From: Treponema denticola ATCC 35405
GTDB lineage: Bacteria > Spirochaetota > Spirochaetia > Treponematales > Treponemataceae
NCBI RefSeq assembly: GCF_000008185.1
Contig: NC_002967.9
Span: 434,001-498,000, forward strand
DNA length: 64,000 bases
Reading direction: 5' to 3'
Part shown: positions 51,529 to 60,901 of the stretch, in pieces
Position numbering within the stretch: the first letter of the stretch is position 1
Layout: every line of letters starts with the position of its first letter
Made by a program: the position numbers and the translations under genes
Notes under the pieces: generated by a model
What the model saw: the letters and a program-made list of their open reading frames with translations, nothing else
What the model was told of the DNA's origin: nothing
Database searches by the model: none

Positions 51529-52545
51529 TTATTTCTTTTGTTCCATTTCGGTCAGAGCTTCGTAGGCTTTTTGTTTGTATTCGATGGCATCTTGTTTTTC
51601 TGTATTTTGGTTTTCTAGAGCAAATTTAATAGCCATATCAAAATCTTTTATTGCTTTTTTGTATTCTTTGAGATCAAAATAAATTTTTCCTCGGATATTG
51701 TATAGAGAGGCATTATGAGGATACATCCTTATACCGGTATTACAGTCTTCTATGGCTTCTTTATATTGCCCTCTCATTGAAAATAATGTTCCGCGTATTC
51801 CATATAGTATACCTATCCATGAAGGCTTCATTTTTATCATCTTATTGACAATTTCAAATGCCTCATTATTTTTATCCATTTCCAGATATATAAAAAGTAG
51901 TCCATTATACGGCCATATATCATTAGAATCCAATTTAATAGCTATTTTAAAGTCGTTTATTGCATCATCAGTTCTTTCAAAATGTTCGTGCAATCTCCCT
52001 CTTAAATTGTATAGTTTTGCAGATTTCGGATTTAATTTAATTGCAGTATTTATATCCTCAAAAGCTTTTTCATATTCATTGATTTGTTCATAAGCTCGGC
52101 TTCTTGCTTCGTAATATTCATAATCTTTATCGTTTAAGTTTATCGCAGTATTTAAGTTTTCAATAGCTTTATTATAGTTACCTGCATCATTAAACAATAA
52201 ACCTTTAAAATAATAGGCTTTATCTTCTTTCGGATTAAGCTCAATTATCCTATCAAAGTCAGCTAGAGCTTTTTCGTGTTCATTTACGTAATAATACATT
52301 TCTCCGCGGTTTAGATAAGCTTCAATATAAGCCGGATCTGCTTCAATAGCTTTTGTATAATAGTATATAGCCCTTGTTCCGTCTTTCTTTTCTTTTGCAG
52401 TGTTCCCTGCAATGTTAAAATACTCGGCTTGACTGTAGTTTTGTTTTTTTTCTGTATCGGTTGTATCTCTATTTGTTGTTTTGCAGCCGTAGATTAAGAT
52501 TAATAAAAATATGATTGTGATAAAAAATTTATTTTTAGATTTCAT
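51529..52545 (-). CDS. TPR-repeat lipoprotein, intact copy
   Basis: 338 residues. Lipobox at FLLILIYGC (Cys21). About seven tetratricopeptide repeats fill residues ~45-320, each with the alternating small and aromatic positions of TPR helices (GEMYYYVNEHEKALADFD, RSRAYEQINEYEKAFEDI). TPR lipoproteins scaffold protein complexes at the envelope. Its AAAAGAAAAGAAAG region lacks the slippery run of its homologues, so the frame is continuous. It lies directly downstream of the double-glycine LysM gene on the same strand. Confidence 0.8.
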   Translation of the reverse strand: MKSKNKFFITIIFLLILIYGCKTTNRDTTDTEKKQNYSQAEYFNIAGNTAKEKKDGTRAIYYYTKAIEADPAYIEAYLNRGEMYYYVNEHEKALADFDRIIELNPKEDKAYYFKGLLFNDAGNYNKAIENLNTAINLNDKDYEYYEARSRAYEQINEYEKAFEDINTAIKLNPKSAKLYNLRGRLHEHFERTDDAINDFKIAIKLDSNDIWPYNGLLFIYLEMDKNNEAFEIVNKMIKMKPSWIGILYGIRGTLFSMRGQYKEAIEDCNTGIRMYPHNASLYNIRGKIYFDLKEYKKAIKDFDMAIKFALENQNTEKQDAIEYKQKAYEALTEMEQKK

Positions 52546-52559
52546 TTGCGCCTCTCCGG

Positions 52560-53747
52560 TTAGTATTGGATTTGTACACCGATGTCAACTTGCAGAGTTG
52601 AAAAAGGATTGTTATCTTTTCCGGTCAGTTGTGGAAATGGTCCTGTTTTAGTCGAATATACATCCAAATTAGTTCTTATTCTGTTTTCTACATAAATATT
52701 ACCTGCTCCCGCACCTGATTTAAAAGGTGTTTTTATATCTATTCCAAACTGAGGTTGTACATAATATACAGTTTCACCCTCTTTTGTGTTAGATGTTCCC
52801 GGTAAGGAGCTAAATGAAAAATTTGAATTTTCATTTAAGGGCTTGGTAATTGTACCCCTGGTCTCTATCAGAGAGTTAATTCCGTTTCTTACCGTTTCAT
52901 TGCCTAAATACAAAGCGCCTGCAATGAGGCCAAACCCTCCCAGTAGAGGAAGTTTTTCATAATGGTTGGTTACAAAATTAACTATGGTATTGGTTAGAGA
53001 TTTTGGATCTTGGCCTTTAAAAATATTGGCATCGGGATCATATTCATTCTTATTTTTATGCTCACCATCCATTATATCTTGTGTGATTGTTTTTAGATTA
53101 TTTAATTGATTTTTAAATTTTTCTGAAGTATCTATGGTTTTATCATTATCTATTTTTTTTAATTTATTATCTTGTTTAAAAAAGCCCTTTTTTGTTTTAA
53201 TATCTGCGATAGAAATCCCAAATGATGACTCTTGTTTGTTTGAGTTTTTCTCGTCTGATGAATGTTGCCCATTTCCGTTTACTTGCTTTTCTTTACCATA
53301 GGATTTTTCCTGTTTATTTGGAGTATTCTCCGTCATATCCGGTTCGGTATCCCCTCTTTCCGAATAATCGGTTTTGTCCCCATATTCTTCCTGTGATGTT
53401 GTCGAAGAAGAATCCGTTTGAGTCTGCGACGGTTCACTTGGAGTAGAGGAAGACGACGATACGCTGCTTTCTTTATCGCCAAATACTATTTTTTGCCCCG
53501 GCCGTATCAGGTCAGGGTTTTCTATACCGCTGTTTTTTGCAATTTCTTTAATTTTTTCGGATAACTCCTTAGTGCTTGCATCAGGATAGTGTTCCCGTGC
53601 TATCTTACTTAAAGTATCTCCTTGTTTTACTGTATAATCTCCTTCATTCTCATCTTTAGATGTCTGTTTACCGCCGTTTATCATATACAGCTCTTCAATG
53701 GTTAATATTCTGATTCCTGATTTTTTTATGTTTGAATTTTCTTTCAT
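52560..53747 (-). CDS. Double-glycine leader protein with LysM domain
   Basis: 395 residues. The leader (RILTIEELYMINGG, cut after Gly26) matches the bacteriocin type. A LysM domain follows at ~37-90 (YTVKQGDTLSKIAREHYPD, then IRPGQKIVFG), expected to bind peptidoglycan. Residues ~90-170 are Ser/Thr/Glu-rich and disordered. A hydrophobic segment (LPLLGGFGLIAGALYLG) lies near residue 275. The last ~80 residues alternate like beta strands and end in QIQY. AGGAGG precedes the ATG. It likely shares the exporter at 45840 although on the other strand. Function unknown. Confidence 0.8.
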   Translation of the reverse strand: MKENSNIKKSGIRILTIEELYMINGGKQTSKDENEGDYTVKQGDTLSKIAREHYPDASTKELSEKIKEIAKNSGIENPDLIRPGQKIVFGDKESSVSSSSSTPSEPSQTQTDSSSTTSQEEYGDKTDYSERGDTEPDMTENTPNKQEKSYGKEKQVNGNGQHSSDEKNSNKQESSFGISIADIKTKKGFFKQDNKLKKIDNDKTIDTSEKFKNQLNNLKTITQDIMDGEHKNKNEYDPDANIFKGQDPKSLTNTIVNFVTNHYEKLPLLGGFGLIAGALYLGNETVRNGINSLIETRGTITKPLNENSNFSFSSLPGTSNTKEGETVYYVQPQFGIDIKTPFKSGAGAGNIYVENRIRTNLDVYSTKTGPFPQLTGKDNNPFSTLQVDIGVQIQY

Positions 53748-53767
53748 ACTTAATCCTCCTATAGTAT

Positions 53768-53796
53768 ATGGTAAGATATAAATCTTTTCTTGTCAA
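53768..53796 (-). promoter_or_regulatory. Putative promoter of the LysM double-glycine gene
   Basis: On the minus strand a perfect TTGACA (53796-53791), a 17-base spacer and a weak TACCAT (53773-53768) precede the AGGAGG at 53760-53755 and the start at 53747. Confidence 0.45.
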
Positions 53797-53809
53797 TATA
53801 GTAATTTTT

Positions 53810-54807
53810 TTATTTTCTCTCCATTTCAGCCAAGGCTTCGTAGGCTTTTTGTTTGTATTCGATGGCATCTTGTTTTTCTGTATTTTGGTTTTCTAGAGCA
53901 AATTTAATAGCCATATCAAAGTCTTCTATTGCCTTTTTATATTCTTTTAGAGCTAAGTAAGCCGTTCCTCTAATATTGTATACAATCGCATTATGGAAAT
54001 TTATTTTTATACTGGTATTGCAGTCTTCAATAGCTTCTTTATATCGGCCTTGTAGTGAAAATAAGCTGGCTCTAAACCCATATAACATATCTATGTATGG
54101 AGGTTTTAGTTTAATTGTTTTATTGATGGCTTCAAATGCTTCATTATGTTTATTTGCAGACATATAGGCTAAAATTAGTCCATAATATGCTTGCATATAG
54201 TTAGGATCTAATGAAATGGCCTCATTCGCAGAATTTATTGCATCATCATAGCGTTTTAGCTCTATGTAAAATGATCCGCGCAAATCATATAGTTCTGCAG
54301 ATTTCGGATTTAATTTAATTGCGGCGTTTACATTTTCAAGAGCTTTTTCAAATTCATTAAAGTGTATATATAACCTGCTTCTGGTTTCGTAATATTTATA
54401 GTTTTTATCATTAAGTTCTATTGATTTATTTAAATTTTCAAGAGCTTTATTCTCTTGCTTTGAGTATACAAAAAAGACGGCTTTCCAATAATAGGCTTTA
54501 TCTGATTGAGGATTAAGCTCAATTGCCTTATCAAAATCGGCTAGGGCTTTTTCGTGTTCACCCAGATAAACATATGCTTCTCCGCGGTTTAGATAGGCTT
54601 CGGCATAAATAGGATCTGCTTCAATAGCCTTTGTGTAATAGGTTACTGCTCTTGGTATATCTTTTTTTCTTTTGCAGTGCTCCCTGCCATGTTAAAATAC
54701 TCGGCTTGACTGTAGTTTTGTTTTTTACTTGTATCGGTTGTTTTACAGCCGTAGAGTAAGATTAAGATAAATATGATTGCGATAAAAAGTCTATTTTTAG
54801 ATTTCAT
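53810..54807 (-). pseudogene. TPR lipoprotein, second copy broken at the same A AAA AAG site
   Basis: ATG at 54807, lipobox FILILLYGC. The zero frame ends at 54643. The heptamer A AAA AAG lies at 54667-54661 in -1 phase; after slipping, the frame reads DIPRAVTYYTKAIEADP and remains open to 53810, giving a ~330-residue TPR lipoprotein. A purine stretch AGGGAG (54685-54680) sits 12 bases upstream of the heptamer, similar to the stimulator of E. coli dnaX frameshifting. A shared one-base deletion followed by gene duplication is the competing explanation. Confidence 0.7.
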
Positions 54808-54822
54808 TTTTTAACTCTCCGT

Positions 54823-54867
54823 TTATTTCTTTCCTTCCATTTCGGTCAGAGCTTCGTAGGCTATTTG
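54823..54867 (-). pseudogene. 3'-end remnant of a fourth TPR lipoprotein gene
   Basis: On the minus strand these bases encode IAYEALTEMEGKK and a stop, matching the C-termini of the three neighbouring TPR genes (AYEALTEMEQKK, AYEALAEMERK). Upstream of it the similarity ends abruptly in AT-rich DNA. It marks a deletion at the right edge of the array. The rest of the gap to 55048 holds only AT-rich sequence with possible promoter elements (TATACT at 54951). Confidence 0.7.
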
Positions 54868-55048
54868 GTTACAATAAGAATATTATAATAGGCAAAATTT
54901 GTGTTGTCAATTATTTTTCTTGCCCTCTTTTACTCTTTTAAAAATAGAGTTATACTAAAATATAGGCTTTTGTTTTTAAAGAATGAGTTTTTTACTCTGT
55001 GCCCCTTTTTAAGAACATTAGTCACTTTTATACTAATAGGAGAAGAGT

Positions 55049-55624
55049 ATGCAATCATTAAAAGGAACAAAGACCGAACAGAATATTCTTTCGGCTTTTA
55101 TCGGAGAGTCTCAGGCTCGTAATAAGTACACATTTTGGGCAAGCACAGCCGAAAAAGAAGGCTTTGTGCAAATCGCAAGGATTTTTATTGAAACGGCAGA
55201 GCAGGAAAGGGAACATGCAAAACGCCTCTTTAACTTTTTAGAGGGCGGAGAGGTTACCGTTTCGGCTGCGGCTCCTGCAGGCGTGGTAGGTACAACTTTG
55301 GAAAATCTAAGGCAGGCTGCCGCCGGTGAAAATCATGAATGGCAGCACATGTATCCGGAGTTTGCTAAAACTGCAAGGGAAGAAGGTTTTCCTTTAATTG
55401 CTGCCGTTATGGAGAGCATCGCTGTTGCCGAAAAATACCATGCAGAAAGGTATGAGGCCTTTATCAAAAGGCTCGAAGAGAATTCTATGTGGGTACAAGA
55501 AAGTCCGACAACATGGAAGTGCTTAAACTGCGGCTTTATCGTGGTAAGTAAAAACGCTCCCGAAAAATGTCCTGCCTGTGCTCATCCCAAAGCTTATTTT
55601 GCCCGTTTGGAAGAAAGTTTTTAA
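55049..55624 (+). CDS. Rubrerythrin
   Basis: 191 residues. The N-terminal ferritin-like diiron domain (~1-140) contains the E-x-x-H motifs (EQEREHAKR, then VAEKYHAERY). The C-terminal rubredoxin-like domain (~155-191) carries CLNCGF and CPACAHP as iron ligands. Rubrerythrin reduces hydrogen peroxide in anaerobes using electrons from rubredoxin. The start follows AGGAGAAG. A TATACT lies at 54951-54956 with only a weak -35. It stands as a single gene between the array and the recQ-like gene. Confidence 0.93.
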   Translation: MQSLKGTKTEQNILSAFIGESQARNKYTFWASTAEKEGFVQIARIFIETAEQEREHAKRLFNFLEGGEVTVSAAAPAGVVGTTLENLRQAAAGENHEWQHMYPEFAKTAREEGFPLIAAVMESIAVAEKYHAERYEAFIKRLEENSMWVQESPTTWKCLNCGFIVVSKNAPEKCPACAHPKAYFARLEESF

Positions 55625-55647
55625 ACTTATCAAGTTTTAAACTTAAT

Positions 55648-57351
55648 CTAAACACTAAGCTTATCCTTCCAAAGAGGGGTTTTCAGTTTTTTGATAAGCC
55701 CCTCTTGAAGCAGCTCTGCACTTAAACGCTTTACATCCCCAGCTTCCCAAAATATTTTCTTTGAAGAAAAAAAATCGATAGCTTCATTTTGAGTAAAAAT
55801 TCTTTTATTTGCTTTTATAAGTTTTATAAAAAGCTTTTCGTCCTCGGGATATTGAACAGCCGTTTTATTACAAATATCGCAGCCCGAACAGGCTATTACT
55901 TCTTCGTCGGGATTGGAAGCTTCTGCCCTTGTTTCACCGAGGGCCTTTAATAGAACTGCCCTGCGGCACTTTCCGCTTTCGGCAAAGTCTTTAAGAACAC
56001 CGGCCCTAAGACGCTGTTTTTCGGGTAAAAGCTCTATCCTTTTTTTATCGGCAGGCGACCATAGCAGAACTGCTTCGGCAATGCTCCCGTCCCGCCCGCC
56101 TCTTCCGGCTTCTTGAATATAGGCTTCGGCAGTAGGAGAAGGATCCATGTGAATTACAGTTTTAACATCCTTCTTATCGACACCCATCCCCCAGGCACAA
56201 GTACATATCAGTATACCGCTTTTATGTTCATGGAACCATTTTTCTGTTTCGGCTTTTTCTTCTCTTTCGAGGCCTGCATGATAAAATCTTATATTTTCAT
56301 CATTTAAACGGAGCCGCAAAAATGAAGCTGTCTGTTCCGTTCCTTTCCGGCTGGAACAAAAAATGACCATAGGTCTTTTTCTTTTTTGCACCTCTTCAAG
56401 AAGGGCAGGATTTTTTACCCTGCAATGCTTTACAAAATAAATTATATTTGTTCTATCCGATTCGCCTCGAACCAAATGAGCCCTGCCCTCAAAAAGAATT
56501 TCGGCTATACGTTGTAAAACCGGAGGACTCGCTGTTGCCGTAAAAGCTGAAACCGCATAAGGATGAAGCTTTTTGATTATGTTTGTAAGCTCAAGATAGG
56601 CAGGTCTAAAACTGTCTCCCCATTCGGTAACGCAGTGTGCTTCGTCTATTGCCAAGTGAACCACATTGCAGGCTGCAATCCTATCTATAAGAGTTCCGCC
56701 TGAAAGAACTTCGGGATTTGCAATTATGAGCTTTGCAGGAGGTTTGCCGTCGCTCCCTTCCATGCGTGCAAGCTGGGCTTCTCTTTCTTCTTTAGTTTGC
56801 CCGCCCTTAAAGATGACAGGCTCAAGTCCGCCCTCCGCCATTCGCCTAAACTGATCGCTCATAAGGGCTAGGAGGGGATAGATGATTACTGTAGGCCCGT
56901 CCAGCAGAAGGGCCGGAACTTGAAAGCACAAAGATTTTCCGGCTCCTGTAGGCAGGAGAATAATTTGCCTGCCCCGCATAATTCCGTCCTCATCGTAAAG
57001 TGAAGTTATTTTTTCATCTTCGGTGTTTGAGGTAATTTTTTGCAGCAATTTTGTTTTTTCCTCTTTGTCCGAATCTTCCCCGTCTTTATTTTTAAGTTCG
57101 GTTTGTTCGGCTTCAATGCGGGCTTCCACTGCGTGAACCGCATCTAAGATATTGGCTATTGCAAGCCTCTGCCAAGGATAGAGCGACGGAATACCGAAAA
57201 CGTTTTTTGCACAAACTGCAACGGCATCTTCGGTTTTTTCCAAACTGTATTCGGGGTTGTCGGTCTCGCAGACAAAGGGACAATAAAGGTCATCCGGCGT
57301 ATCCTCCCATCGGTACAGCTCATCGGTTTCTTGTAAATTTTGATTTTTCAT
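55648..57351 (-). CDS. recQ: RecQ-type ATP-dependent DNA helicase
   Basis: About 567 residues. Helicase motifs: I (LLPTGAGKSLCFQVPALLL), II (IDEAHCVTEWGDSFRPAY, the extended RecQ DEAH with aromatic-rich loop), III (AFTATASPPV), then FYHAGLERE, GMGVDKKDV and QEAGRGGRDG. A zinc site follows (CRRAVLL, CSGCDICN). An unusual N-terminal ~130 residues includes an acidic Lys/Glu insertion between the early helicase parts. The ATG at 57351 is favoured over a GTG two codons earlier. The HRDC domain is missing, as in short RecQ forms. Confidence 0.85.
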   Translation of the reverse strand: MKNQNLQETDELYRWEDTPDDLYCPFVCETDNPEYSLEKTEDAVAVCAKNVFGIPSLYPWQRLAIANILDAVHAVEARIEAEQTELKNKDGEDSDKEEKTKLLQKITSNTEDEKITSLYDEDGIMRGRQIILLPTGAGKSLCFQVPALLLDGPTVIIYPLLALMSDQFRRMAEGGLEPVIFKGGQTKEEREAQLARMEGSDGKPPAKLIIANPEVLSGGTLIDRIAACNVVHLAIDEAHCVTEWGDSFRPAYLELTNIIKKLHPYAVSAFTATASPPVLQRIAEILFEGRAHLVRGESDRTNIIYFVKHCRVKNPALLEEVQKRKRPMVIFCSSRKGTEQTASFLRLRLNDENIRFYHAGLEREEKAETEKWFHEHKSGILICTCAWGMGVDKKDVKTVIHMDPSPTAEAYIQEAGRGGRDGSIAEAVLLWSPADKKRIELLPEKQRLRAGVLKDFAESGKCRRAVLLKALGETRAEASNPDEEVIACSGCDICNKTAVQYPEDEKLFIKLIKANKRIFTQNEAIDFFSSKKIFWEAGDVKRLSAELLQEGLIKKLKTPLWKDKLSV

Positions 57352-57413
57352 TTTCACCTCTCAATATTATTGTATGAGATAGATGAAAGAAATCGTAATT
57401 TTTTAAAAAGAAA

Positions 57414-58223
57414 TTACAACAGAAAATCACAAGATTCAAGGGTTTTAAAATTTGAACCTGCGGCAAGTCTTATAAGATAGAATAAAAAATCTTTTAACTC
57501 GGCATAGGCTTGATCCGAGAGGTTTAATTCTCTTGAAATTTTAGGGATAAGATTTTGAACTGCAAAGAGGTATAAAAGGCTTTCGCCTGAAAGGGGAAAG
57601 GCCGGTTCGTGTTTATCAAGGCAGGAACTGCAAACGCAAGAATCCTCATGCGGAACGAAAAAAAAGTTTTTTTCAGCATAAGAAAAGGCCGAAACGCTTT
57701 TATTAAGGTAATCCGTTTCCGGCATTTTACTTGAAACCCTTATTCCGCAACGGCAGCAATGTTCCATATCTGGGGCAAGACCAGATAAAGAGATTACACG
57801 CCACAAAAAACGGAGCAGGGCTTTTCTACATTCGTTTTCGGAAGAAACGGCAATTCCCGTTAAAAAGGAATTTATGATTTGCCAATCGATGTTTCCCTTA
57901 AGCTTTACGGCTAATTCGGCTGCAAATGCGGCACACCAAATACGGGTCAGGTTATCGCTGAGGCCTATGCGGTAGTCGCTTACCTTAAAGTCGCTTATCT
58001 TGTTTGAATTTTTTATGGGGTTGGAATAAATCCAAACTTCTCCTGTATGATAAGGGATGACCATGCTGCGCAGTTTGCTTTTAGGCCCGCCGAAGACGGC
58101 TGCATCTACCAGCTGGCAGGAGTGTTCAGTATAGGGTAAGAGGAGGAGGGCGTTTCTGTGTCCCTCCCCGAATGTCTTCAATGAAAGAACAAGGGCTTCG
58201 GAAGACCAAGAGCGGTTTGCCAT
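57414..58223 (-). CDS. recO: DNA repair protein RecO
   Basis: 269 residues. An N-terminal OB-fold (SWSSEALVLSLKTFGEGHRN, then VFGGPKSKLRSMVIPYHTGEV) is followed by a helical domain. A zinc-binding region has MEHCCRCG and a later CVCSSCLD. RecO loads RecA on SSB-coated DNA with RecR. The start lies 2 bases after the stop of the HEAT-repeat gene, so they are coupled. Confidence 0.85.
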   Translation of the reverse strand: MANRSWSSEALVLSLKTFGEGHRNALLLLPYTEHSCQLVDAAVFGGPKSKLRSMVIPYHTGEVWIYSNPIKNSNKISDFKVSDYRIGLSDNLTRIWCAAFAAELAVKLKGNIDWQIINSFLTGIAVSSENECRKALLRFLWRVISLSGLAPDMEHCCRCGIRVSSKMPETDYLNKSVSAFSYAEKNFFFVPHEDSCVCSSCLDKHEPAFPLSGESLLYLFAVQNLIPKISRELNLSDQAYAELKDFLFYLIRLAAGSNFKTLESCDFLL

Positions 58224-58225
58224 TT

Positions 58226-59695
58226 TTATTTAGTGCCTGTTTGATTGTTTTGAGCGCTGTTTGTATTACCTGATTGTAAGAGGTCTTTAGCCCTTCGGCT
58301 CAACGCTCCGTTTTTTTCGTCTTCGGCAATTAAGGAAACAAGGGGCACCAGCTCGGGATATTTATTCCGTTTGAACATATCAAGCCCTATACTCTTAAAA
58401 ATCGGATCCTTATGGTTTAGATAGGCCTCGGCTATAGGCGCCGTTCCTCTGTTTTCGATTGTTGAAATAACCTTGCCAAGCTCTGCGGAAAATTTGCTTT
58501 TTTGTTTGTCCGAAATAGCTTTTAATGCAGCCTTCTTTACATCATCGAAAATTACATCAAAGTTATTCTTTAAAAGGCTTTCGGCAATTTTTAAGCGGAT
58601 GGATAAGCCCGTTCTTTCTTCATTAAAAGAATCTATGAGCCATTCGTTTGCTTCCGCATTGTTAAAATGAGAGAGGGCTTCGATGGCGGCCAGTTTTACA
58701 ACATTTTCAGGATCTTTTTTTGCACGGTATAAAATAAATGGAACGGCATCTTCGGCTTTTTCTTCTTTTGCGGACTGAACGGCTTGAAGCCTTACTTTAT
58801 AATAGGAATCCTTAAAGGCTTGAGTCAGGACGCTTTTGGCCTTTACATCCTTAAAGCCTGCAATACCCTTTATAGCAGCAGTTCTTAAAATCGGATCTTT
58901 ACTTTCAAAAATTTCGGATAAAATCGGGATAGCCCGTTCATCGCCTATTTTTCCTAGGGCTGAAACGGCAGAACCTCTTATGATGGAATTTTGATCGGAA
59001 TCTTCCGCCGTACGGATTAAAAAATCCCATATTTCGGGAGTGTGCAGATCTTCCAATGCAAACATTATGTTTTGCTTTATTATCAATGATTTTTTTTCAT
59101 CATCTGAAGCCTCGGAGTCAAAAAGCTCTGTAAGAAAAACGGCATCCTCCGGTTTTCCTATCTTTCCTATTGCCGAAATACAAAGGTCCCTGTACTCGCT
59201 TTCTTCATCTTTTAAGATTTGCCTTAAAAAATCTATACCTTCATATATCTCAAGGTCCCGTATGTAGGAGATCGCTGAACGGACAGTTTCTTGGGGGGCG
59301 TCATCTTTATTTTCCAAGAGCATGAGGGCATCGGCCTTTAAGCAATCATTCTTTTTTTCGGCAAAGTAAGCAAATAAGGCTTCTCTGATTGCAGGAATCT
59401 TGGTCTCGGCAAATACTTTCTGTAAATCGGTATCAAAGCGGTCATCTTCATCGGCTTTTAGTCTTTTTATAAGTTCCAAGATATCGTCGCCTATGCCGTA
59501 AAGAATCGTATCTCTTTTTTCTTCAAATTCCGAAACTTCTTTTTTCTTTTTTTCATCAGCTTGAGCTGCCTTATTTTCTGAAGGAGGCTGGGCGGTTTCT
59601 TGGGCTCCAAGTTTAACTGCGAAGCTTAAAATAAATAAGAGGCTTAGTACGCCGGGTTTTAAAAAAAAGTTTAATTCTTTTTTTAGGGTTTTCAT
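58226..59695 (-). CDS. Exported HEAT-repeat protein
   Basis: 489 residues. A signal peptide (about residues 1-30, cut near KLGAQ) is followed by a charged segment (Asp/Lys-rich, ~35-65). About ten HEAT/PBS-lyase-like repeats follow, e.g. ISAIGKIGKPEDAVFLTELF and SALGKIGDERAIPILSEIF. It should be a periplasmic scaffold. The family is common in spirochetes without assigned function. It forms an operon with recO. Confidence 0.75.
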   Translation of the reverse strand: MKTLKKELNFFLKPGVLSLLFILSFAVKLGAQETAQPPSENKAAQADEKKKKEVSEFEEKRDTILYGIGDDILELIKRLKADEDDRFDTDLQKVFAETKIPAIREALFAYFAEKKNDCLKADALMLLENKDDAPQETVRSAISYIRDLEIYEGIDFLRQILKDEESEYRDLCISAIGKIGKPEDAVFLTELFDSEASDDEKKSLIIKQNIMFALEDLHTPEIWDFLIRTAEDSDQNSIIRGSAVSALGKIGDERAIPILSEIFESKDPILRTAAIKGIAGFKDVKAKSVLTQAFKDSYYKVRLQAVQSAKEEKAEDAVPFILYRAKKDPENVVKLAAIEALSHFNNAEANEWLIDSFNEERTGLSIRLKIAESLLKNNFDVIFDDVKKAALKAISDKQKSKFSAELGKVISTIENRGTAPIAEAYLNHKDPIFKSIGLDMFKRNKYPELVPLVSLIAEDEKNGALSRRAKDLLQSGNTNSAQNNQTGTK

Positions 59696-59761
59696 AAATT
59701 ATCCTCCGTGATACAAGTTTTTGCCTTGCAAAACACTACCGGTTTTAGACTTACACAATAC

Positions 59762-60901
59762 TCAGTCTAAACGATTTTCATATTTCTTTAAAAAGTTTTT
59801 ATAATAATCGTTAAAAGAATCATTTTGGATGGCCTCTCTTATGTCTTGTACCATACTATATAAAAAAGCCAAGTTATGATAGGTTGCAAGCATTGAGTAT
59901 AAAATTTCTTTTGTTCTAAATAAATGCCGCAAATAGGCCCTTGTATATTGTCGGCAAACCTTGCACTTGCATTGAGAATCGATCGGGTTAAAGTCAAATT
60001 CGTACTCTTTCCGTTTAATTGAAATGGCTCCTTCATGGGTAAAAAGGTTTCCGTTTCGGGCATTTCGGGAAGGCAGTACGCAATCAAAAATATCGACTCC
60101 GTTTTTTACAGCCTCTAGGATGTAGTCGGGAGTTCCGATTCCCATTACATAGAGGGGTTTATTTTTAGGGATGTGCTTTGCGGTAAAGCTCAAATATTCT
60201 TGGTAGAGGTCTTTAGGTTCTCCTATGGAAAGGCCGCCTATGGCAATTCCCCTAGGCTCATGCTTTAAGATAGCTTCAAGACTTTGAAGTCTTAGGTCTT
60301 CAAAGAACCCGCCTTGTACTATAGGAAAGAGGGCTCCGTCATATTCATGGGGGGTATTGTGCCAAGCTGCAAAGGCCCTGTCGAGCCAGTTCATAGTTAT
60401 TTTAAGGTCGGCAAGGGTTTGGGTTTTGCTTATCCCAAAAGAAGAGCAGATGTCCAGCTGCATTTGAATGTCGCTGTTAAAACCCGTCTGCAATTCTACC
60501 GCAATTTCAGGGCTTAAAAATTGACGGCTTCCGTCTATATGGCTTTGAAATTTTACACCCTCTTCGGTAATTTTTCTTAATTGTGAAAGCGAAAAAACTT
60601 GAAAGCCCCCTGAATCGGTTAAAAAGTTTTTTTTCCAGTCTGAAAAGCCGTGTAAGCCTCCAGCCGCTTTTATAACTTCAATTCCCGGGCGTAAAAAAAG
60701 ATGGTATGTATTGGCCAAAATAATTTCAAAACCTATTTCGTCTAAGTCATCCTTTGTCATCGCCTTTACGGTAGCCGCCGTTCCCACAGGCATAAAGGCC
60801 GGTGTAAGCACCTTTCCATGAGGCAGCTCCAAAACTCCCGTCCTTGCAGGAGAAGCCGCATCTTGATGTAAAAGTGTAAAAATTTCTTTTTTTTCTTTCA
60901 T
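59762..60901 (-). CDS. tgt: Queuine tRNA-ribosyltransferase
   Basis: 379 residues, the standard Tgt length. Catalytic and binding motifs: FLTDSGGFQVFSL, with the general acid/base Asp; QGGFFEDLR; and GIAIGGLSIGEP. The nucleophile Asp is in the DIFDCVLPSRNARNG motif. The zinc site CKCKVCRQYTRAYLRHL follows. It swaps guanine for preQ1/queuine at the wobble base of tRNAs for Asn, Asp, His and Tyr. Confidence 0.95.
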   Translation of the reverse strand: MKEKKEIFTLLHQDAASPARTGVLELPHGKVLTPAFMPVGTAATVKAMTKDDLDEIGFEIILANTYHLFLRPGIEVIKAAGGLHGFSDWKKNFLTDSGGFQVFSLSQLRKITEEGVKFQSHIDGSRQFLSPEIAVELQTGFNSDIQMQLDICSSFGISKTQTLADLKITMNWLDRAFAAWHNTPHEYDGALFPIVQGGFFEDLRLQSLEAILKHEPRGIAIGGLSIGEPKDLYQEYLSFTAKHIPKNKPLYVMGIGTPDYILEAVKNGVDIFDCVLPSRNARNGNLFTHEGAISIKRKEYEFDFNPIDSQCKCKVCRQYTRAYLRHLFRTKEILYSMLATYHNLAFLYSMVQDIREAIQNDSFNDYYKNFLKKYENRLD

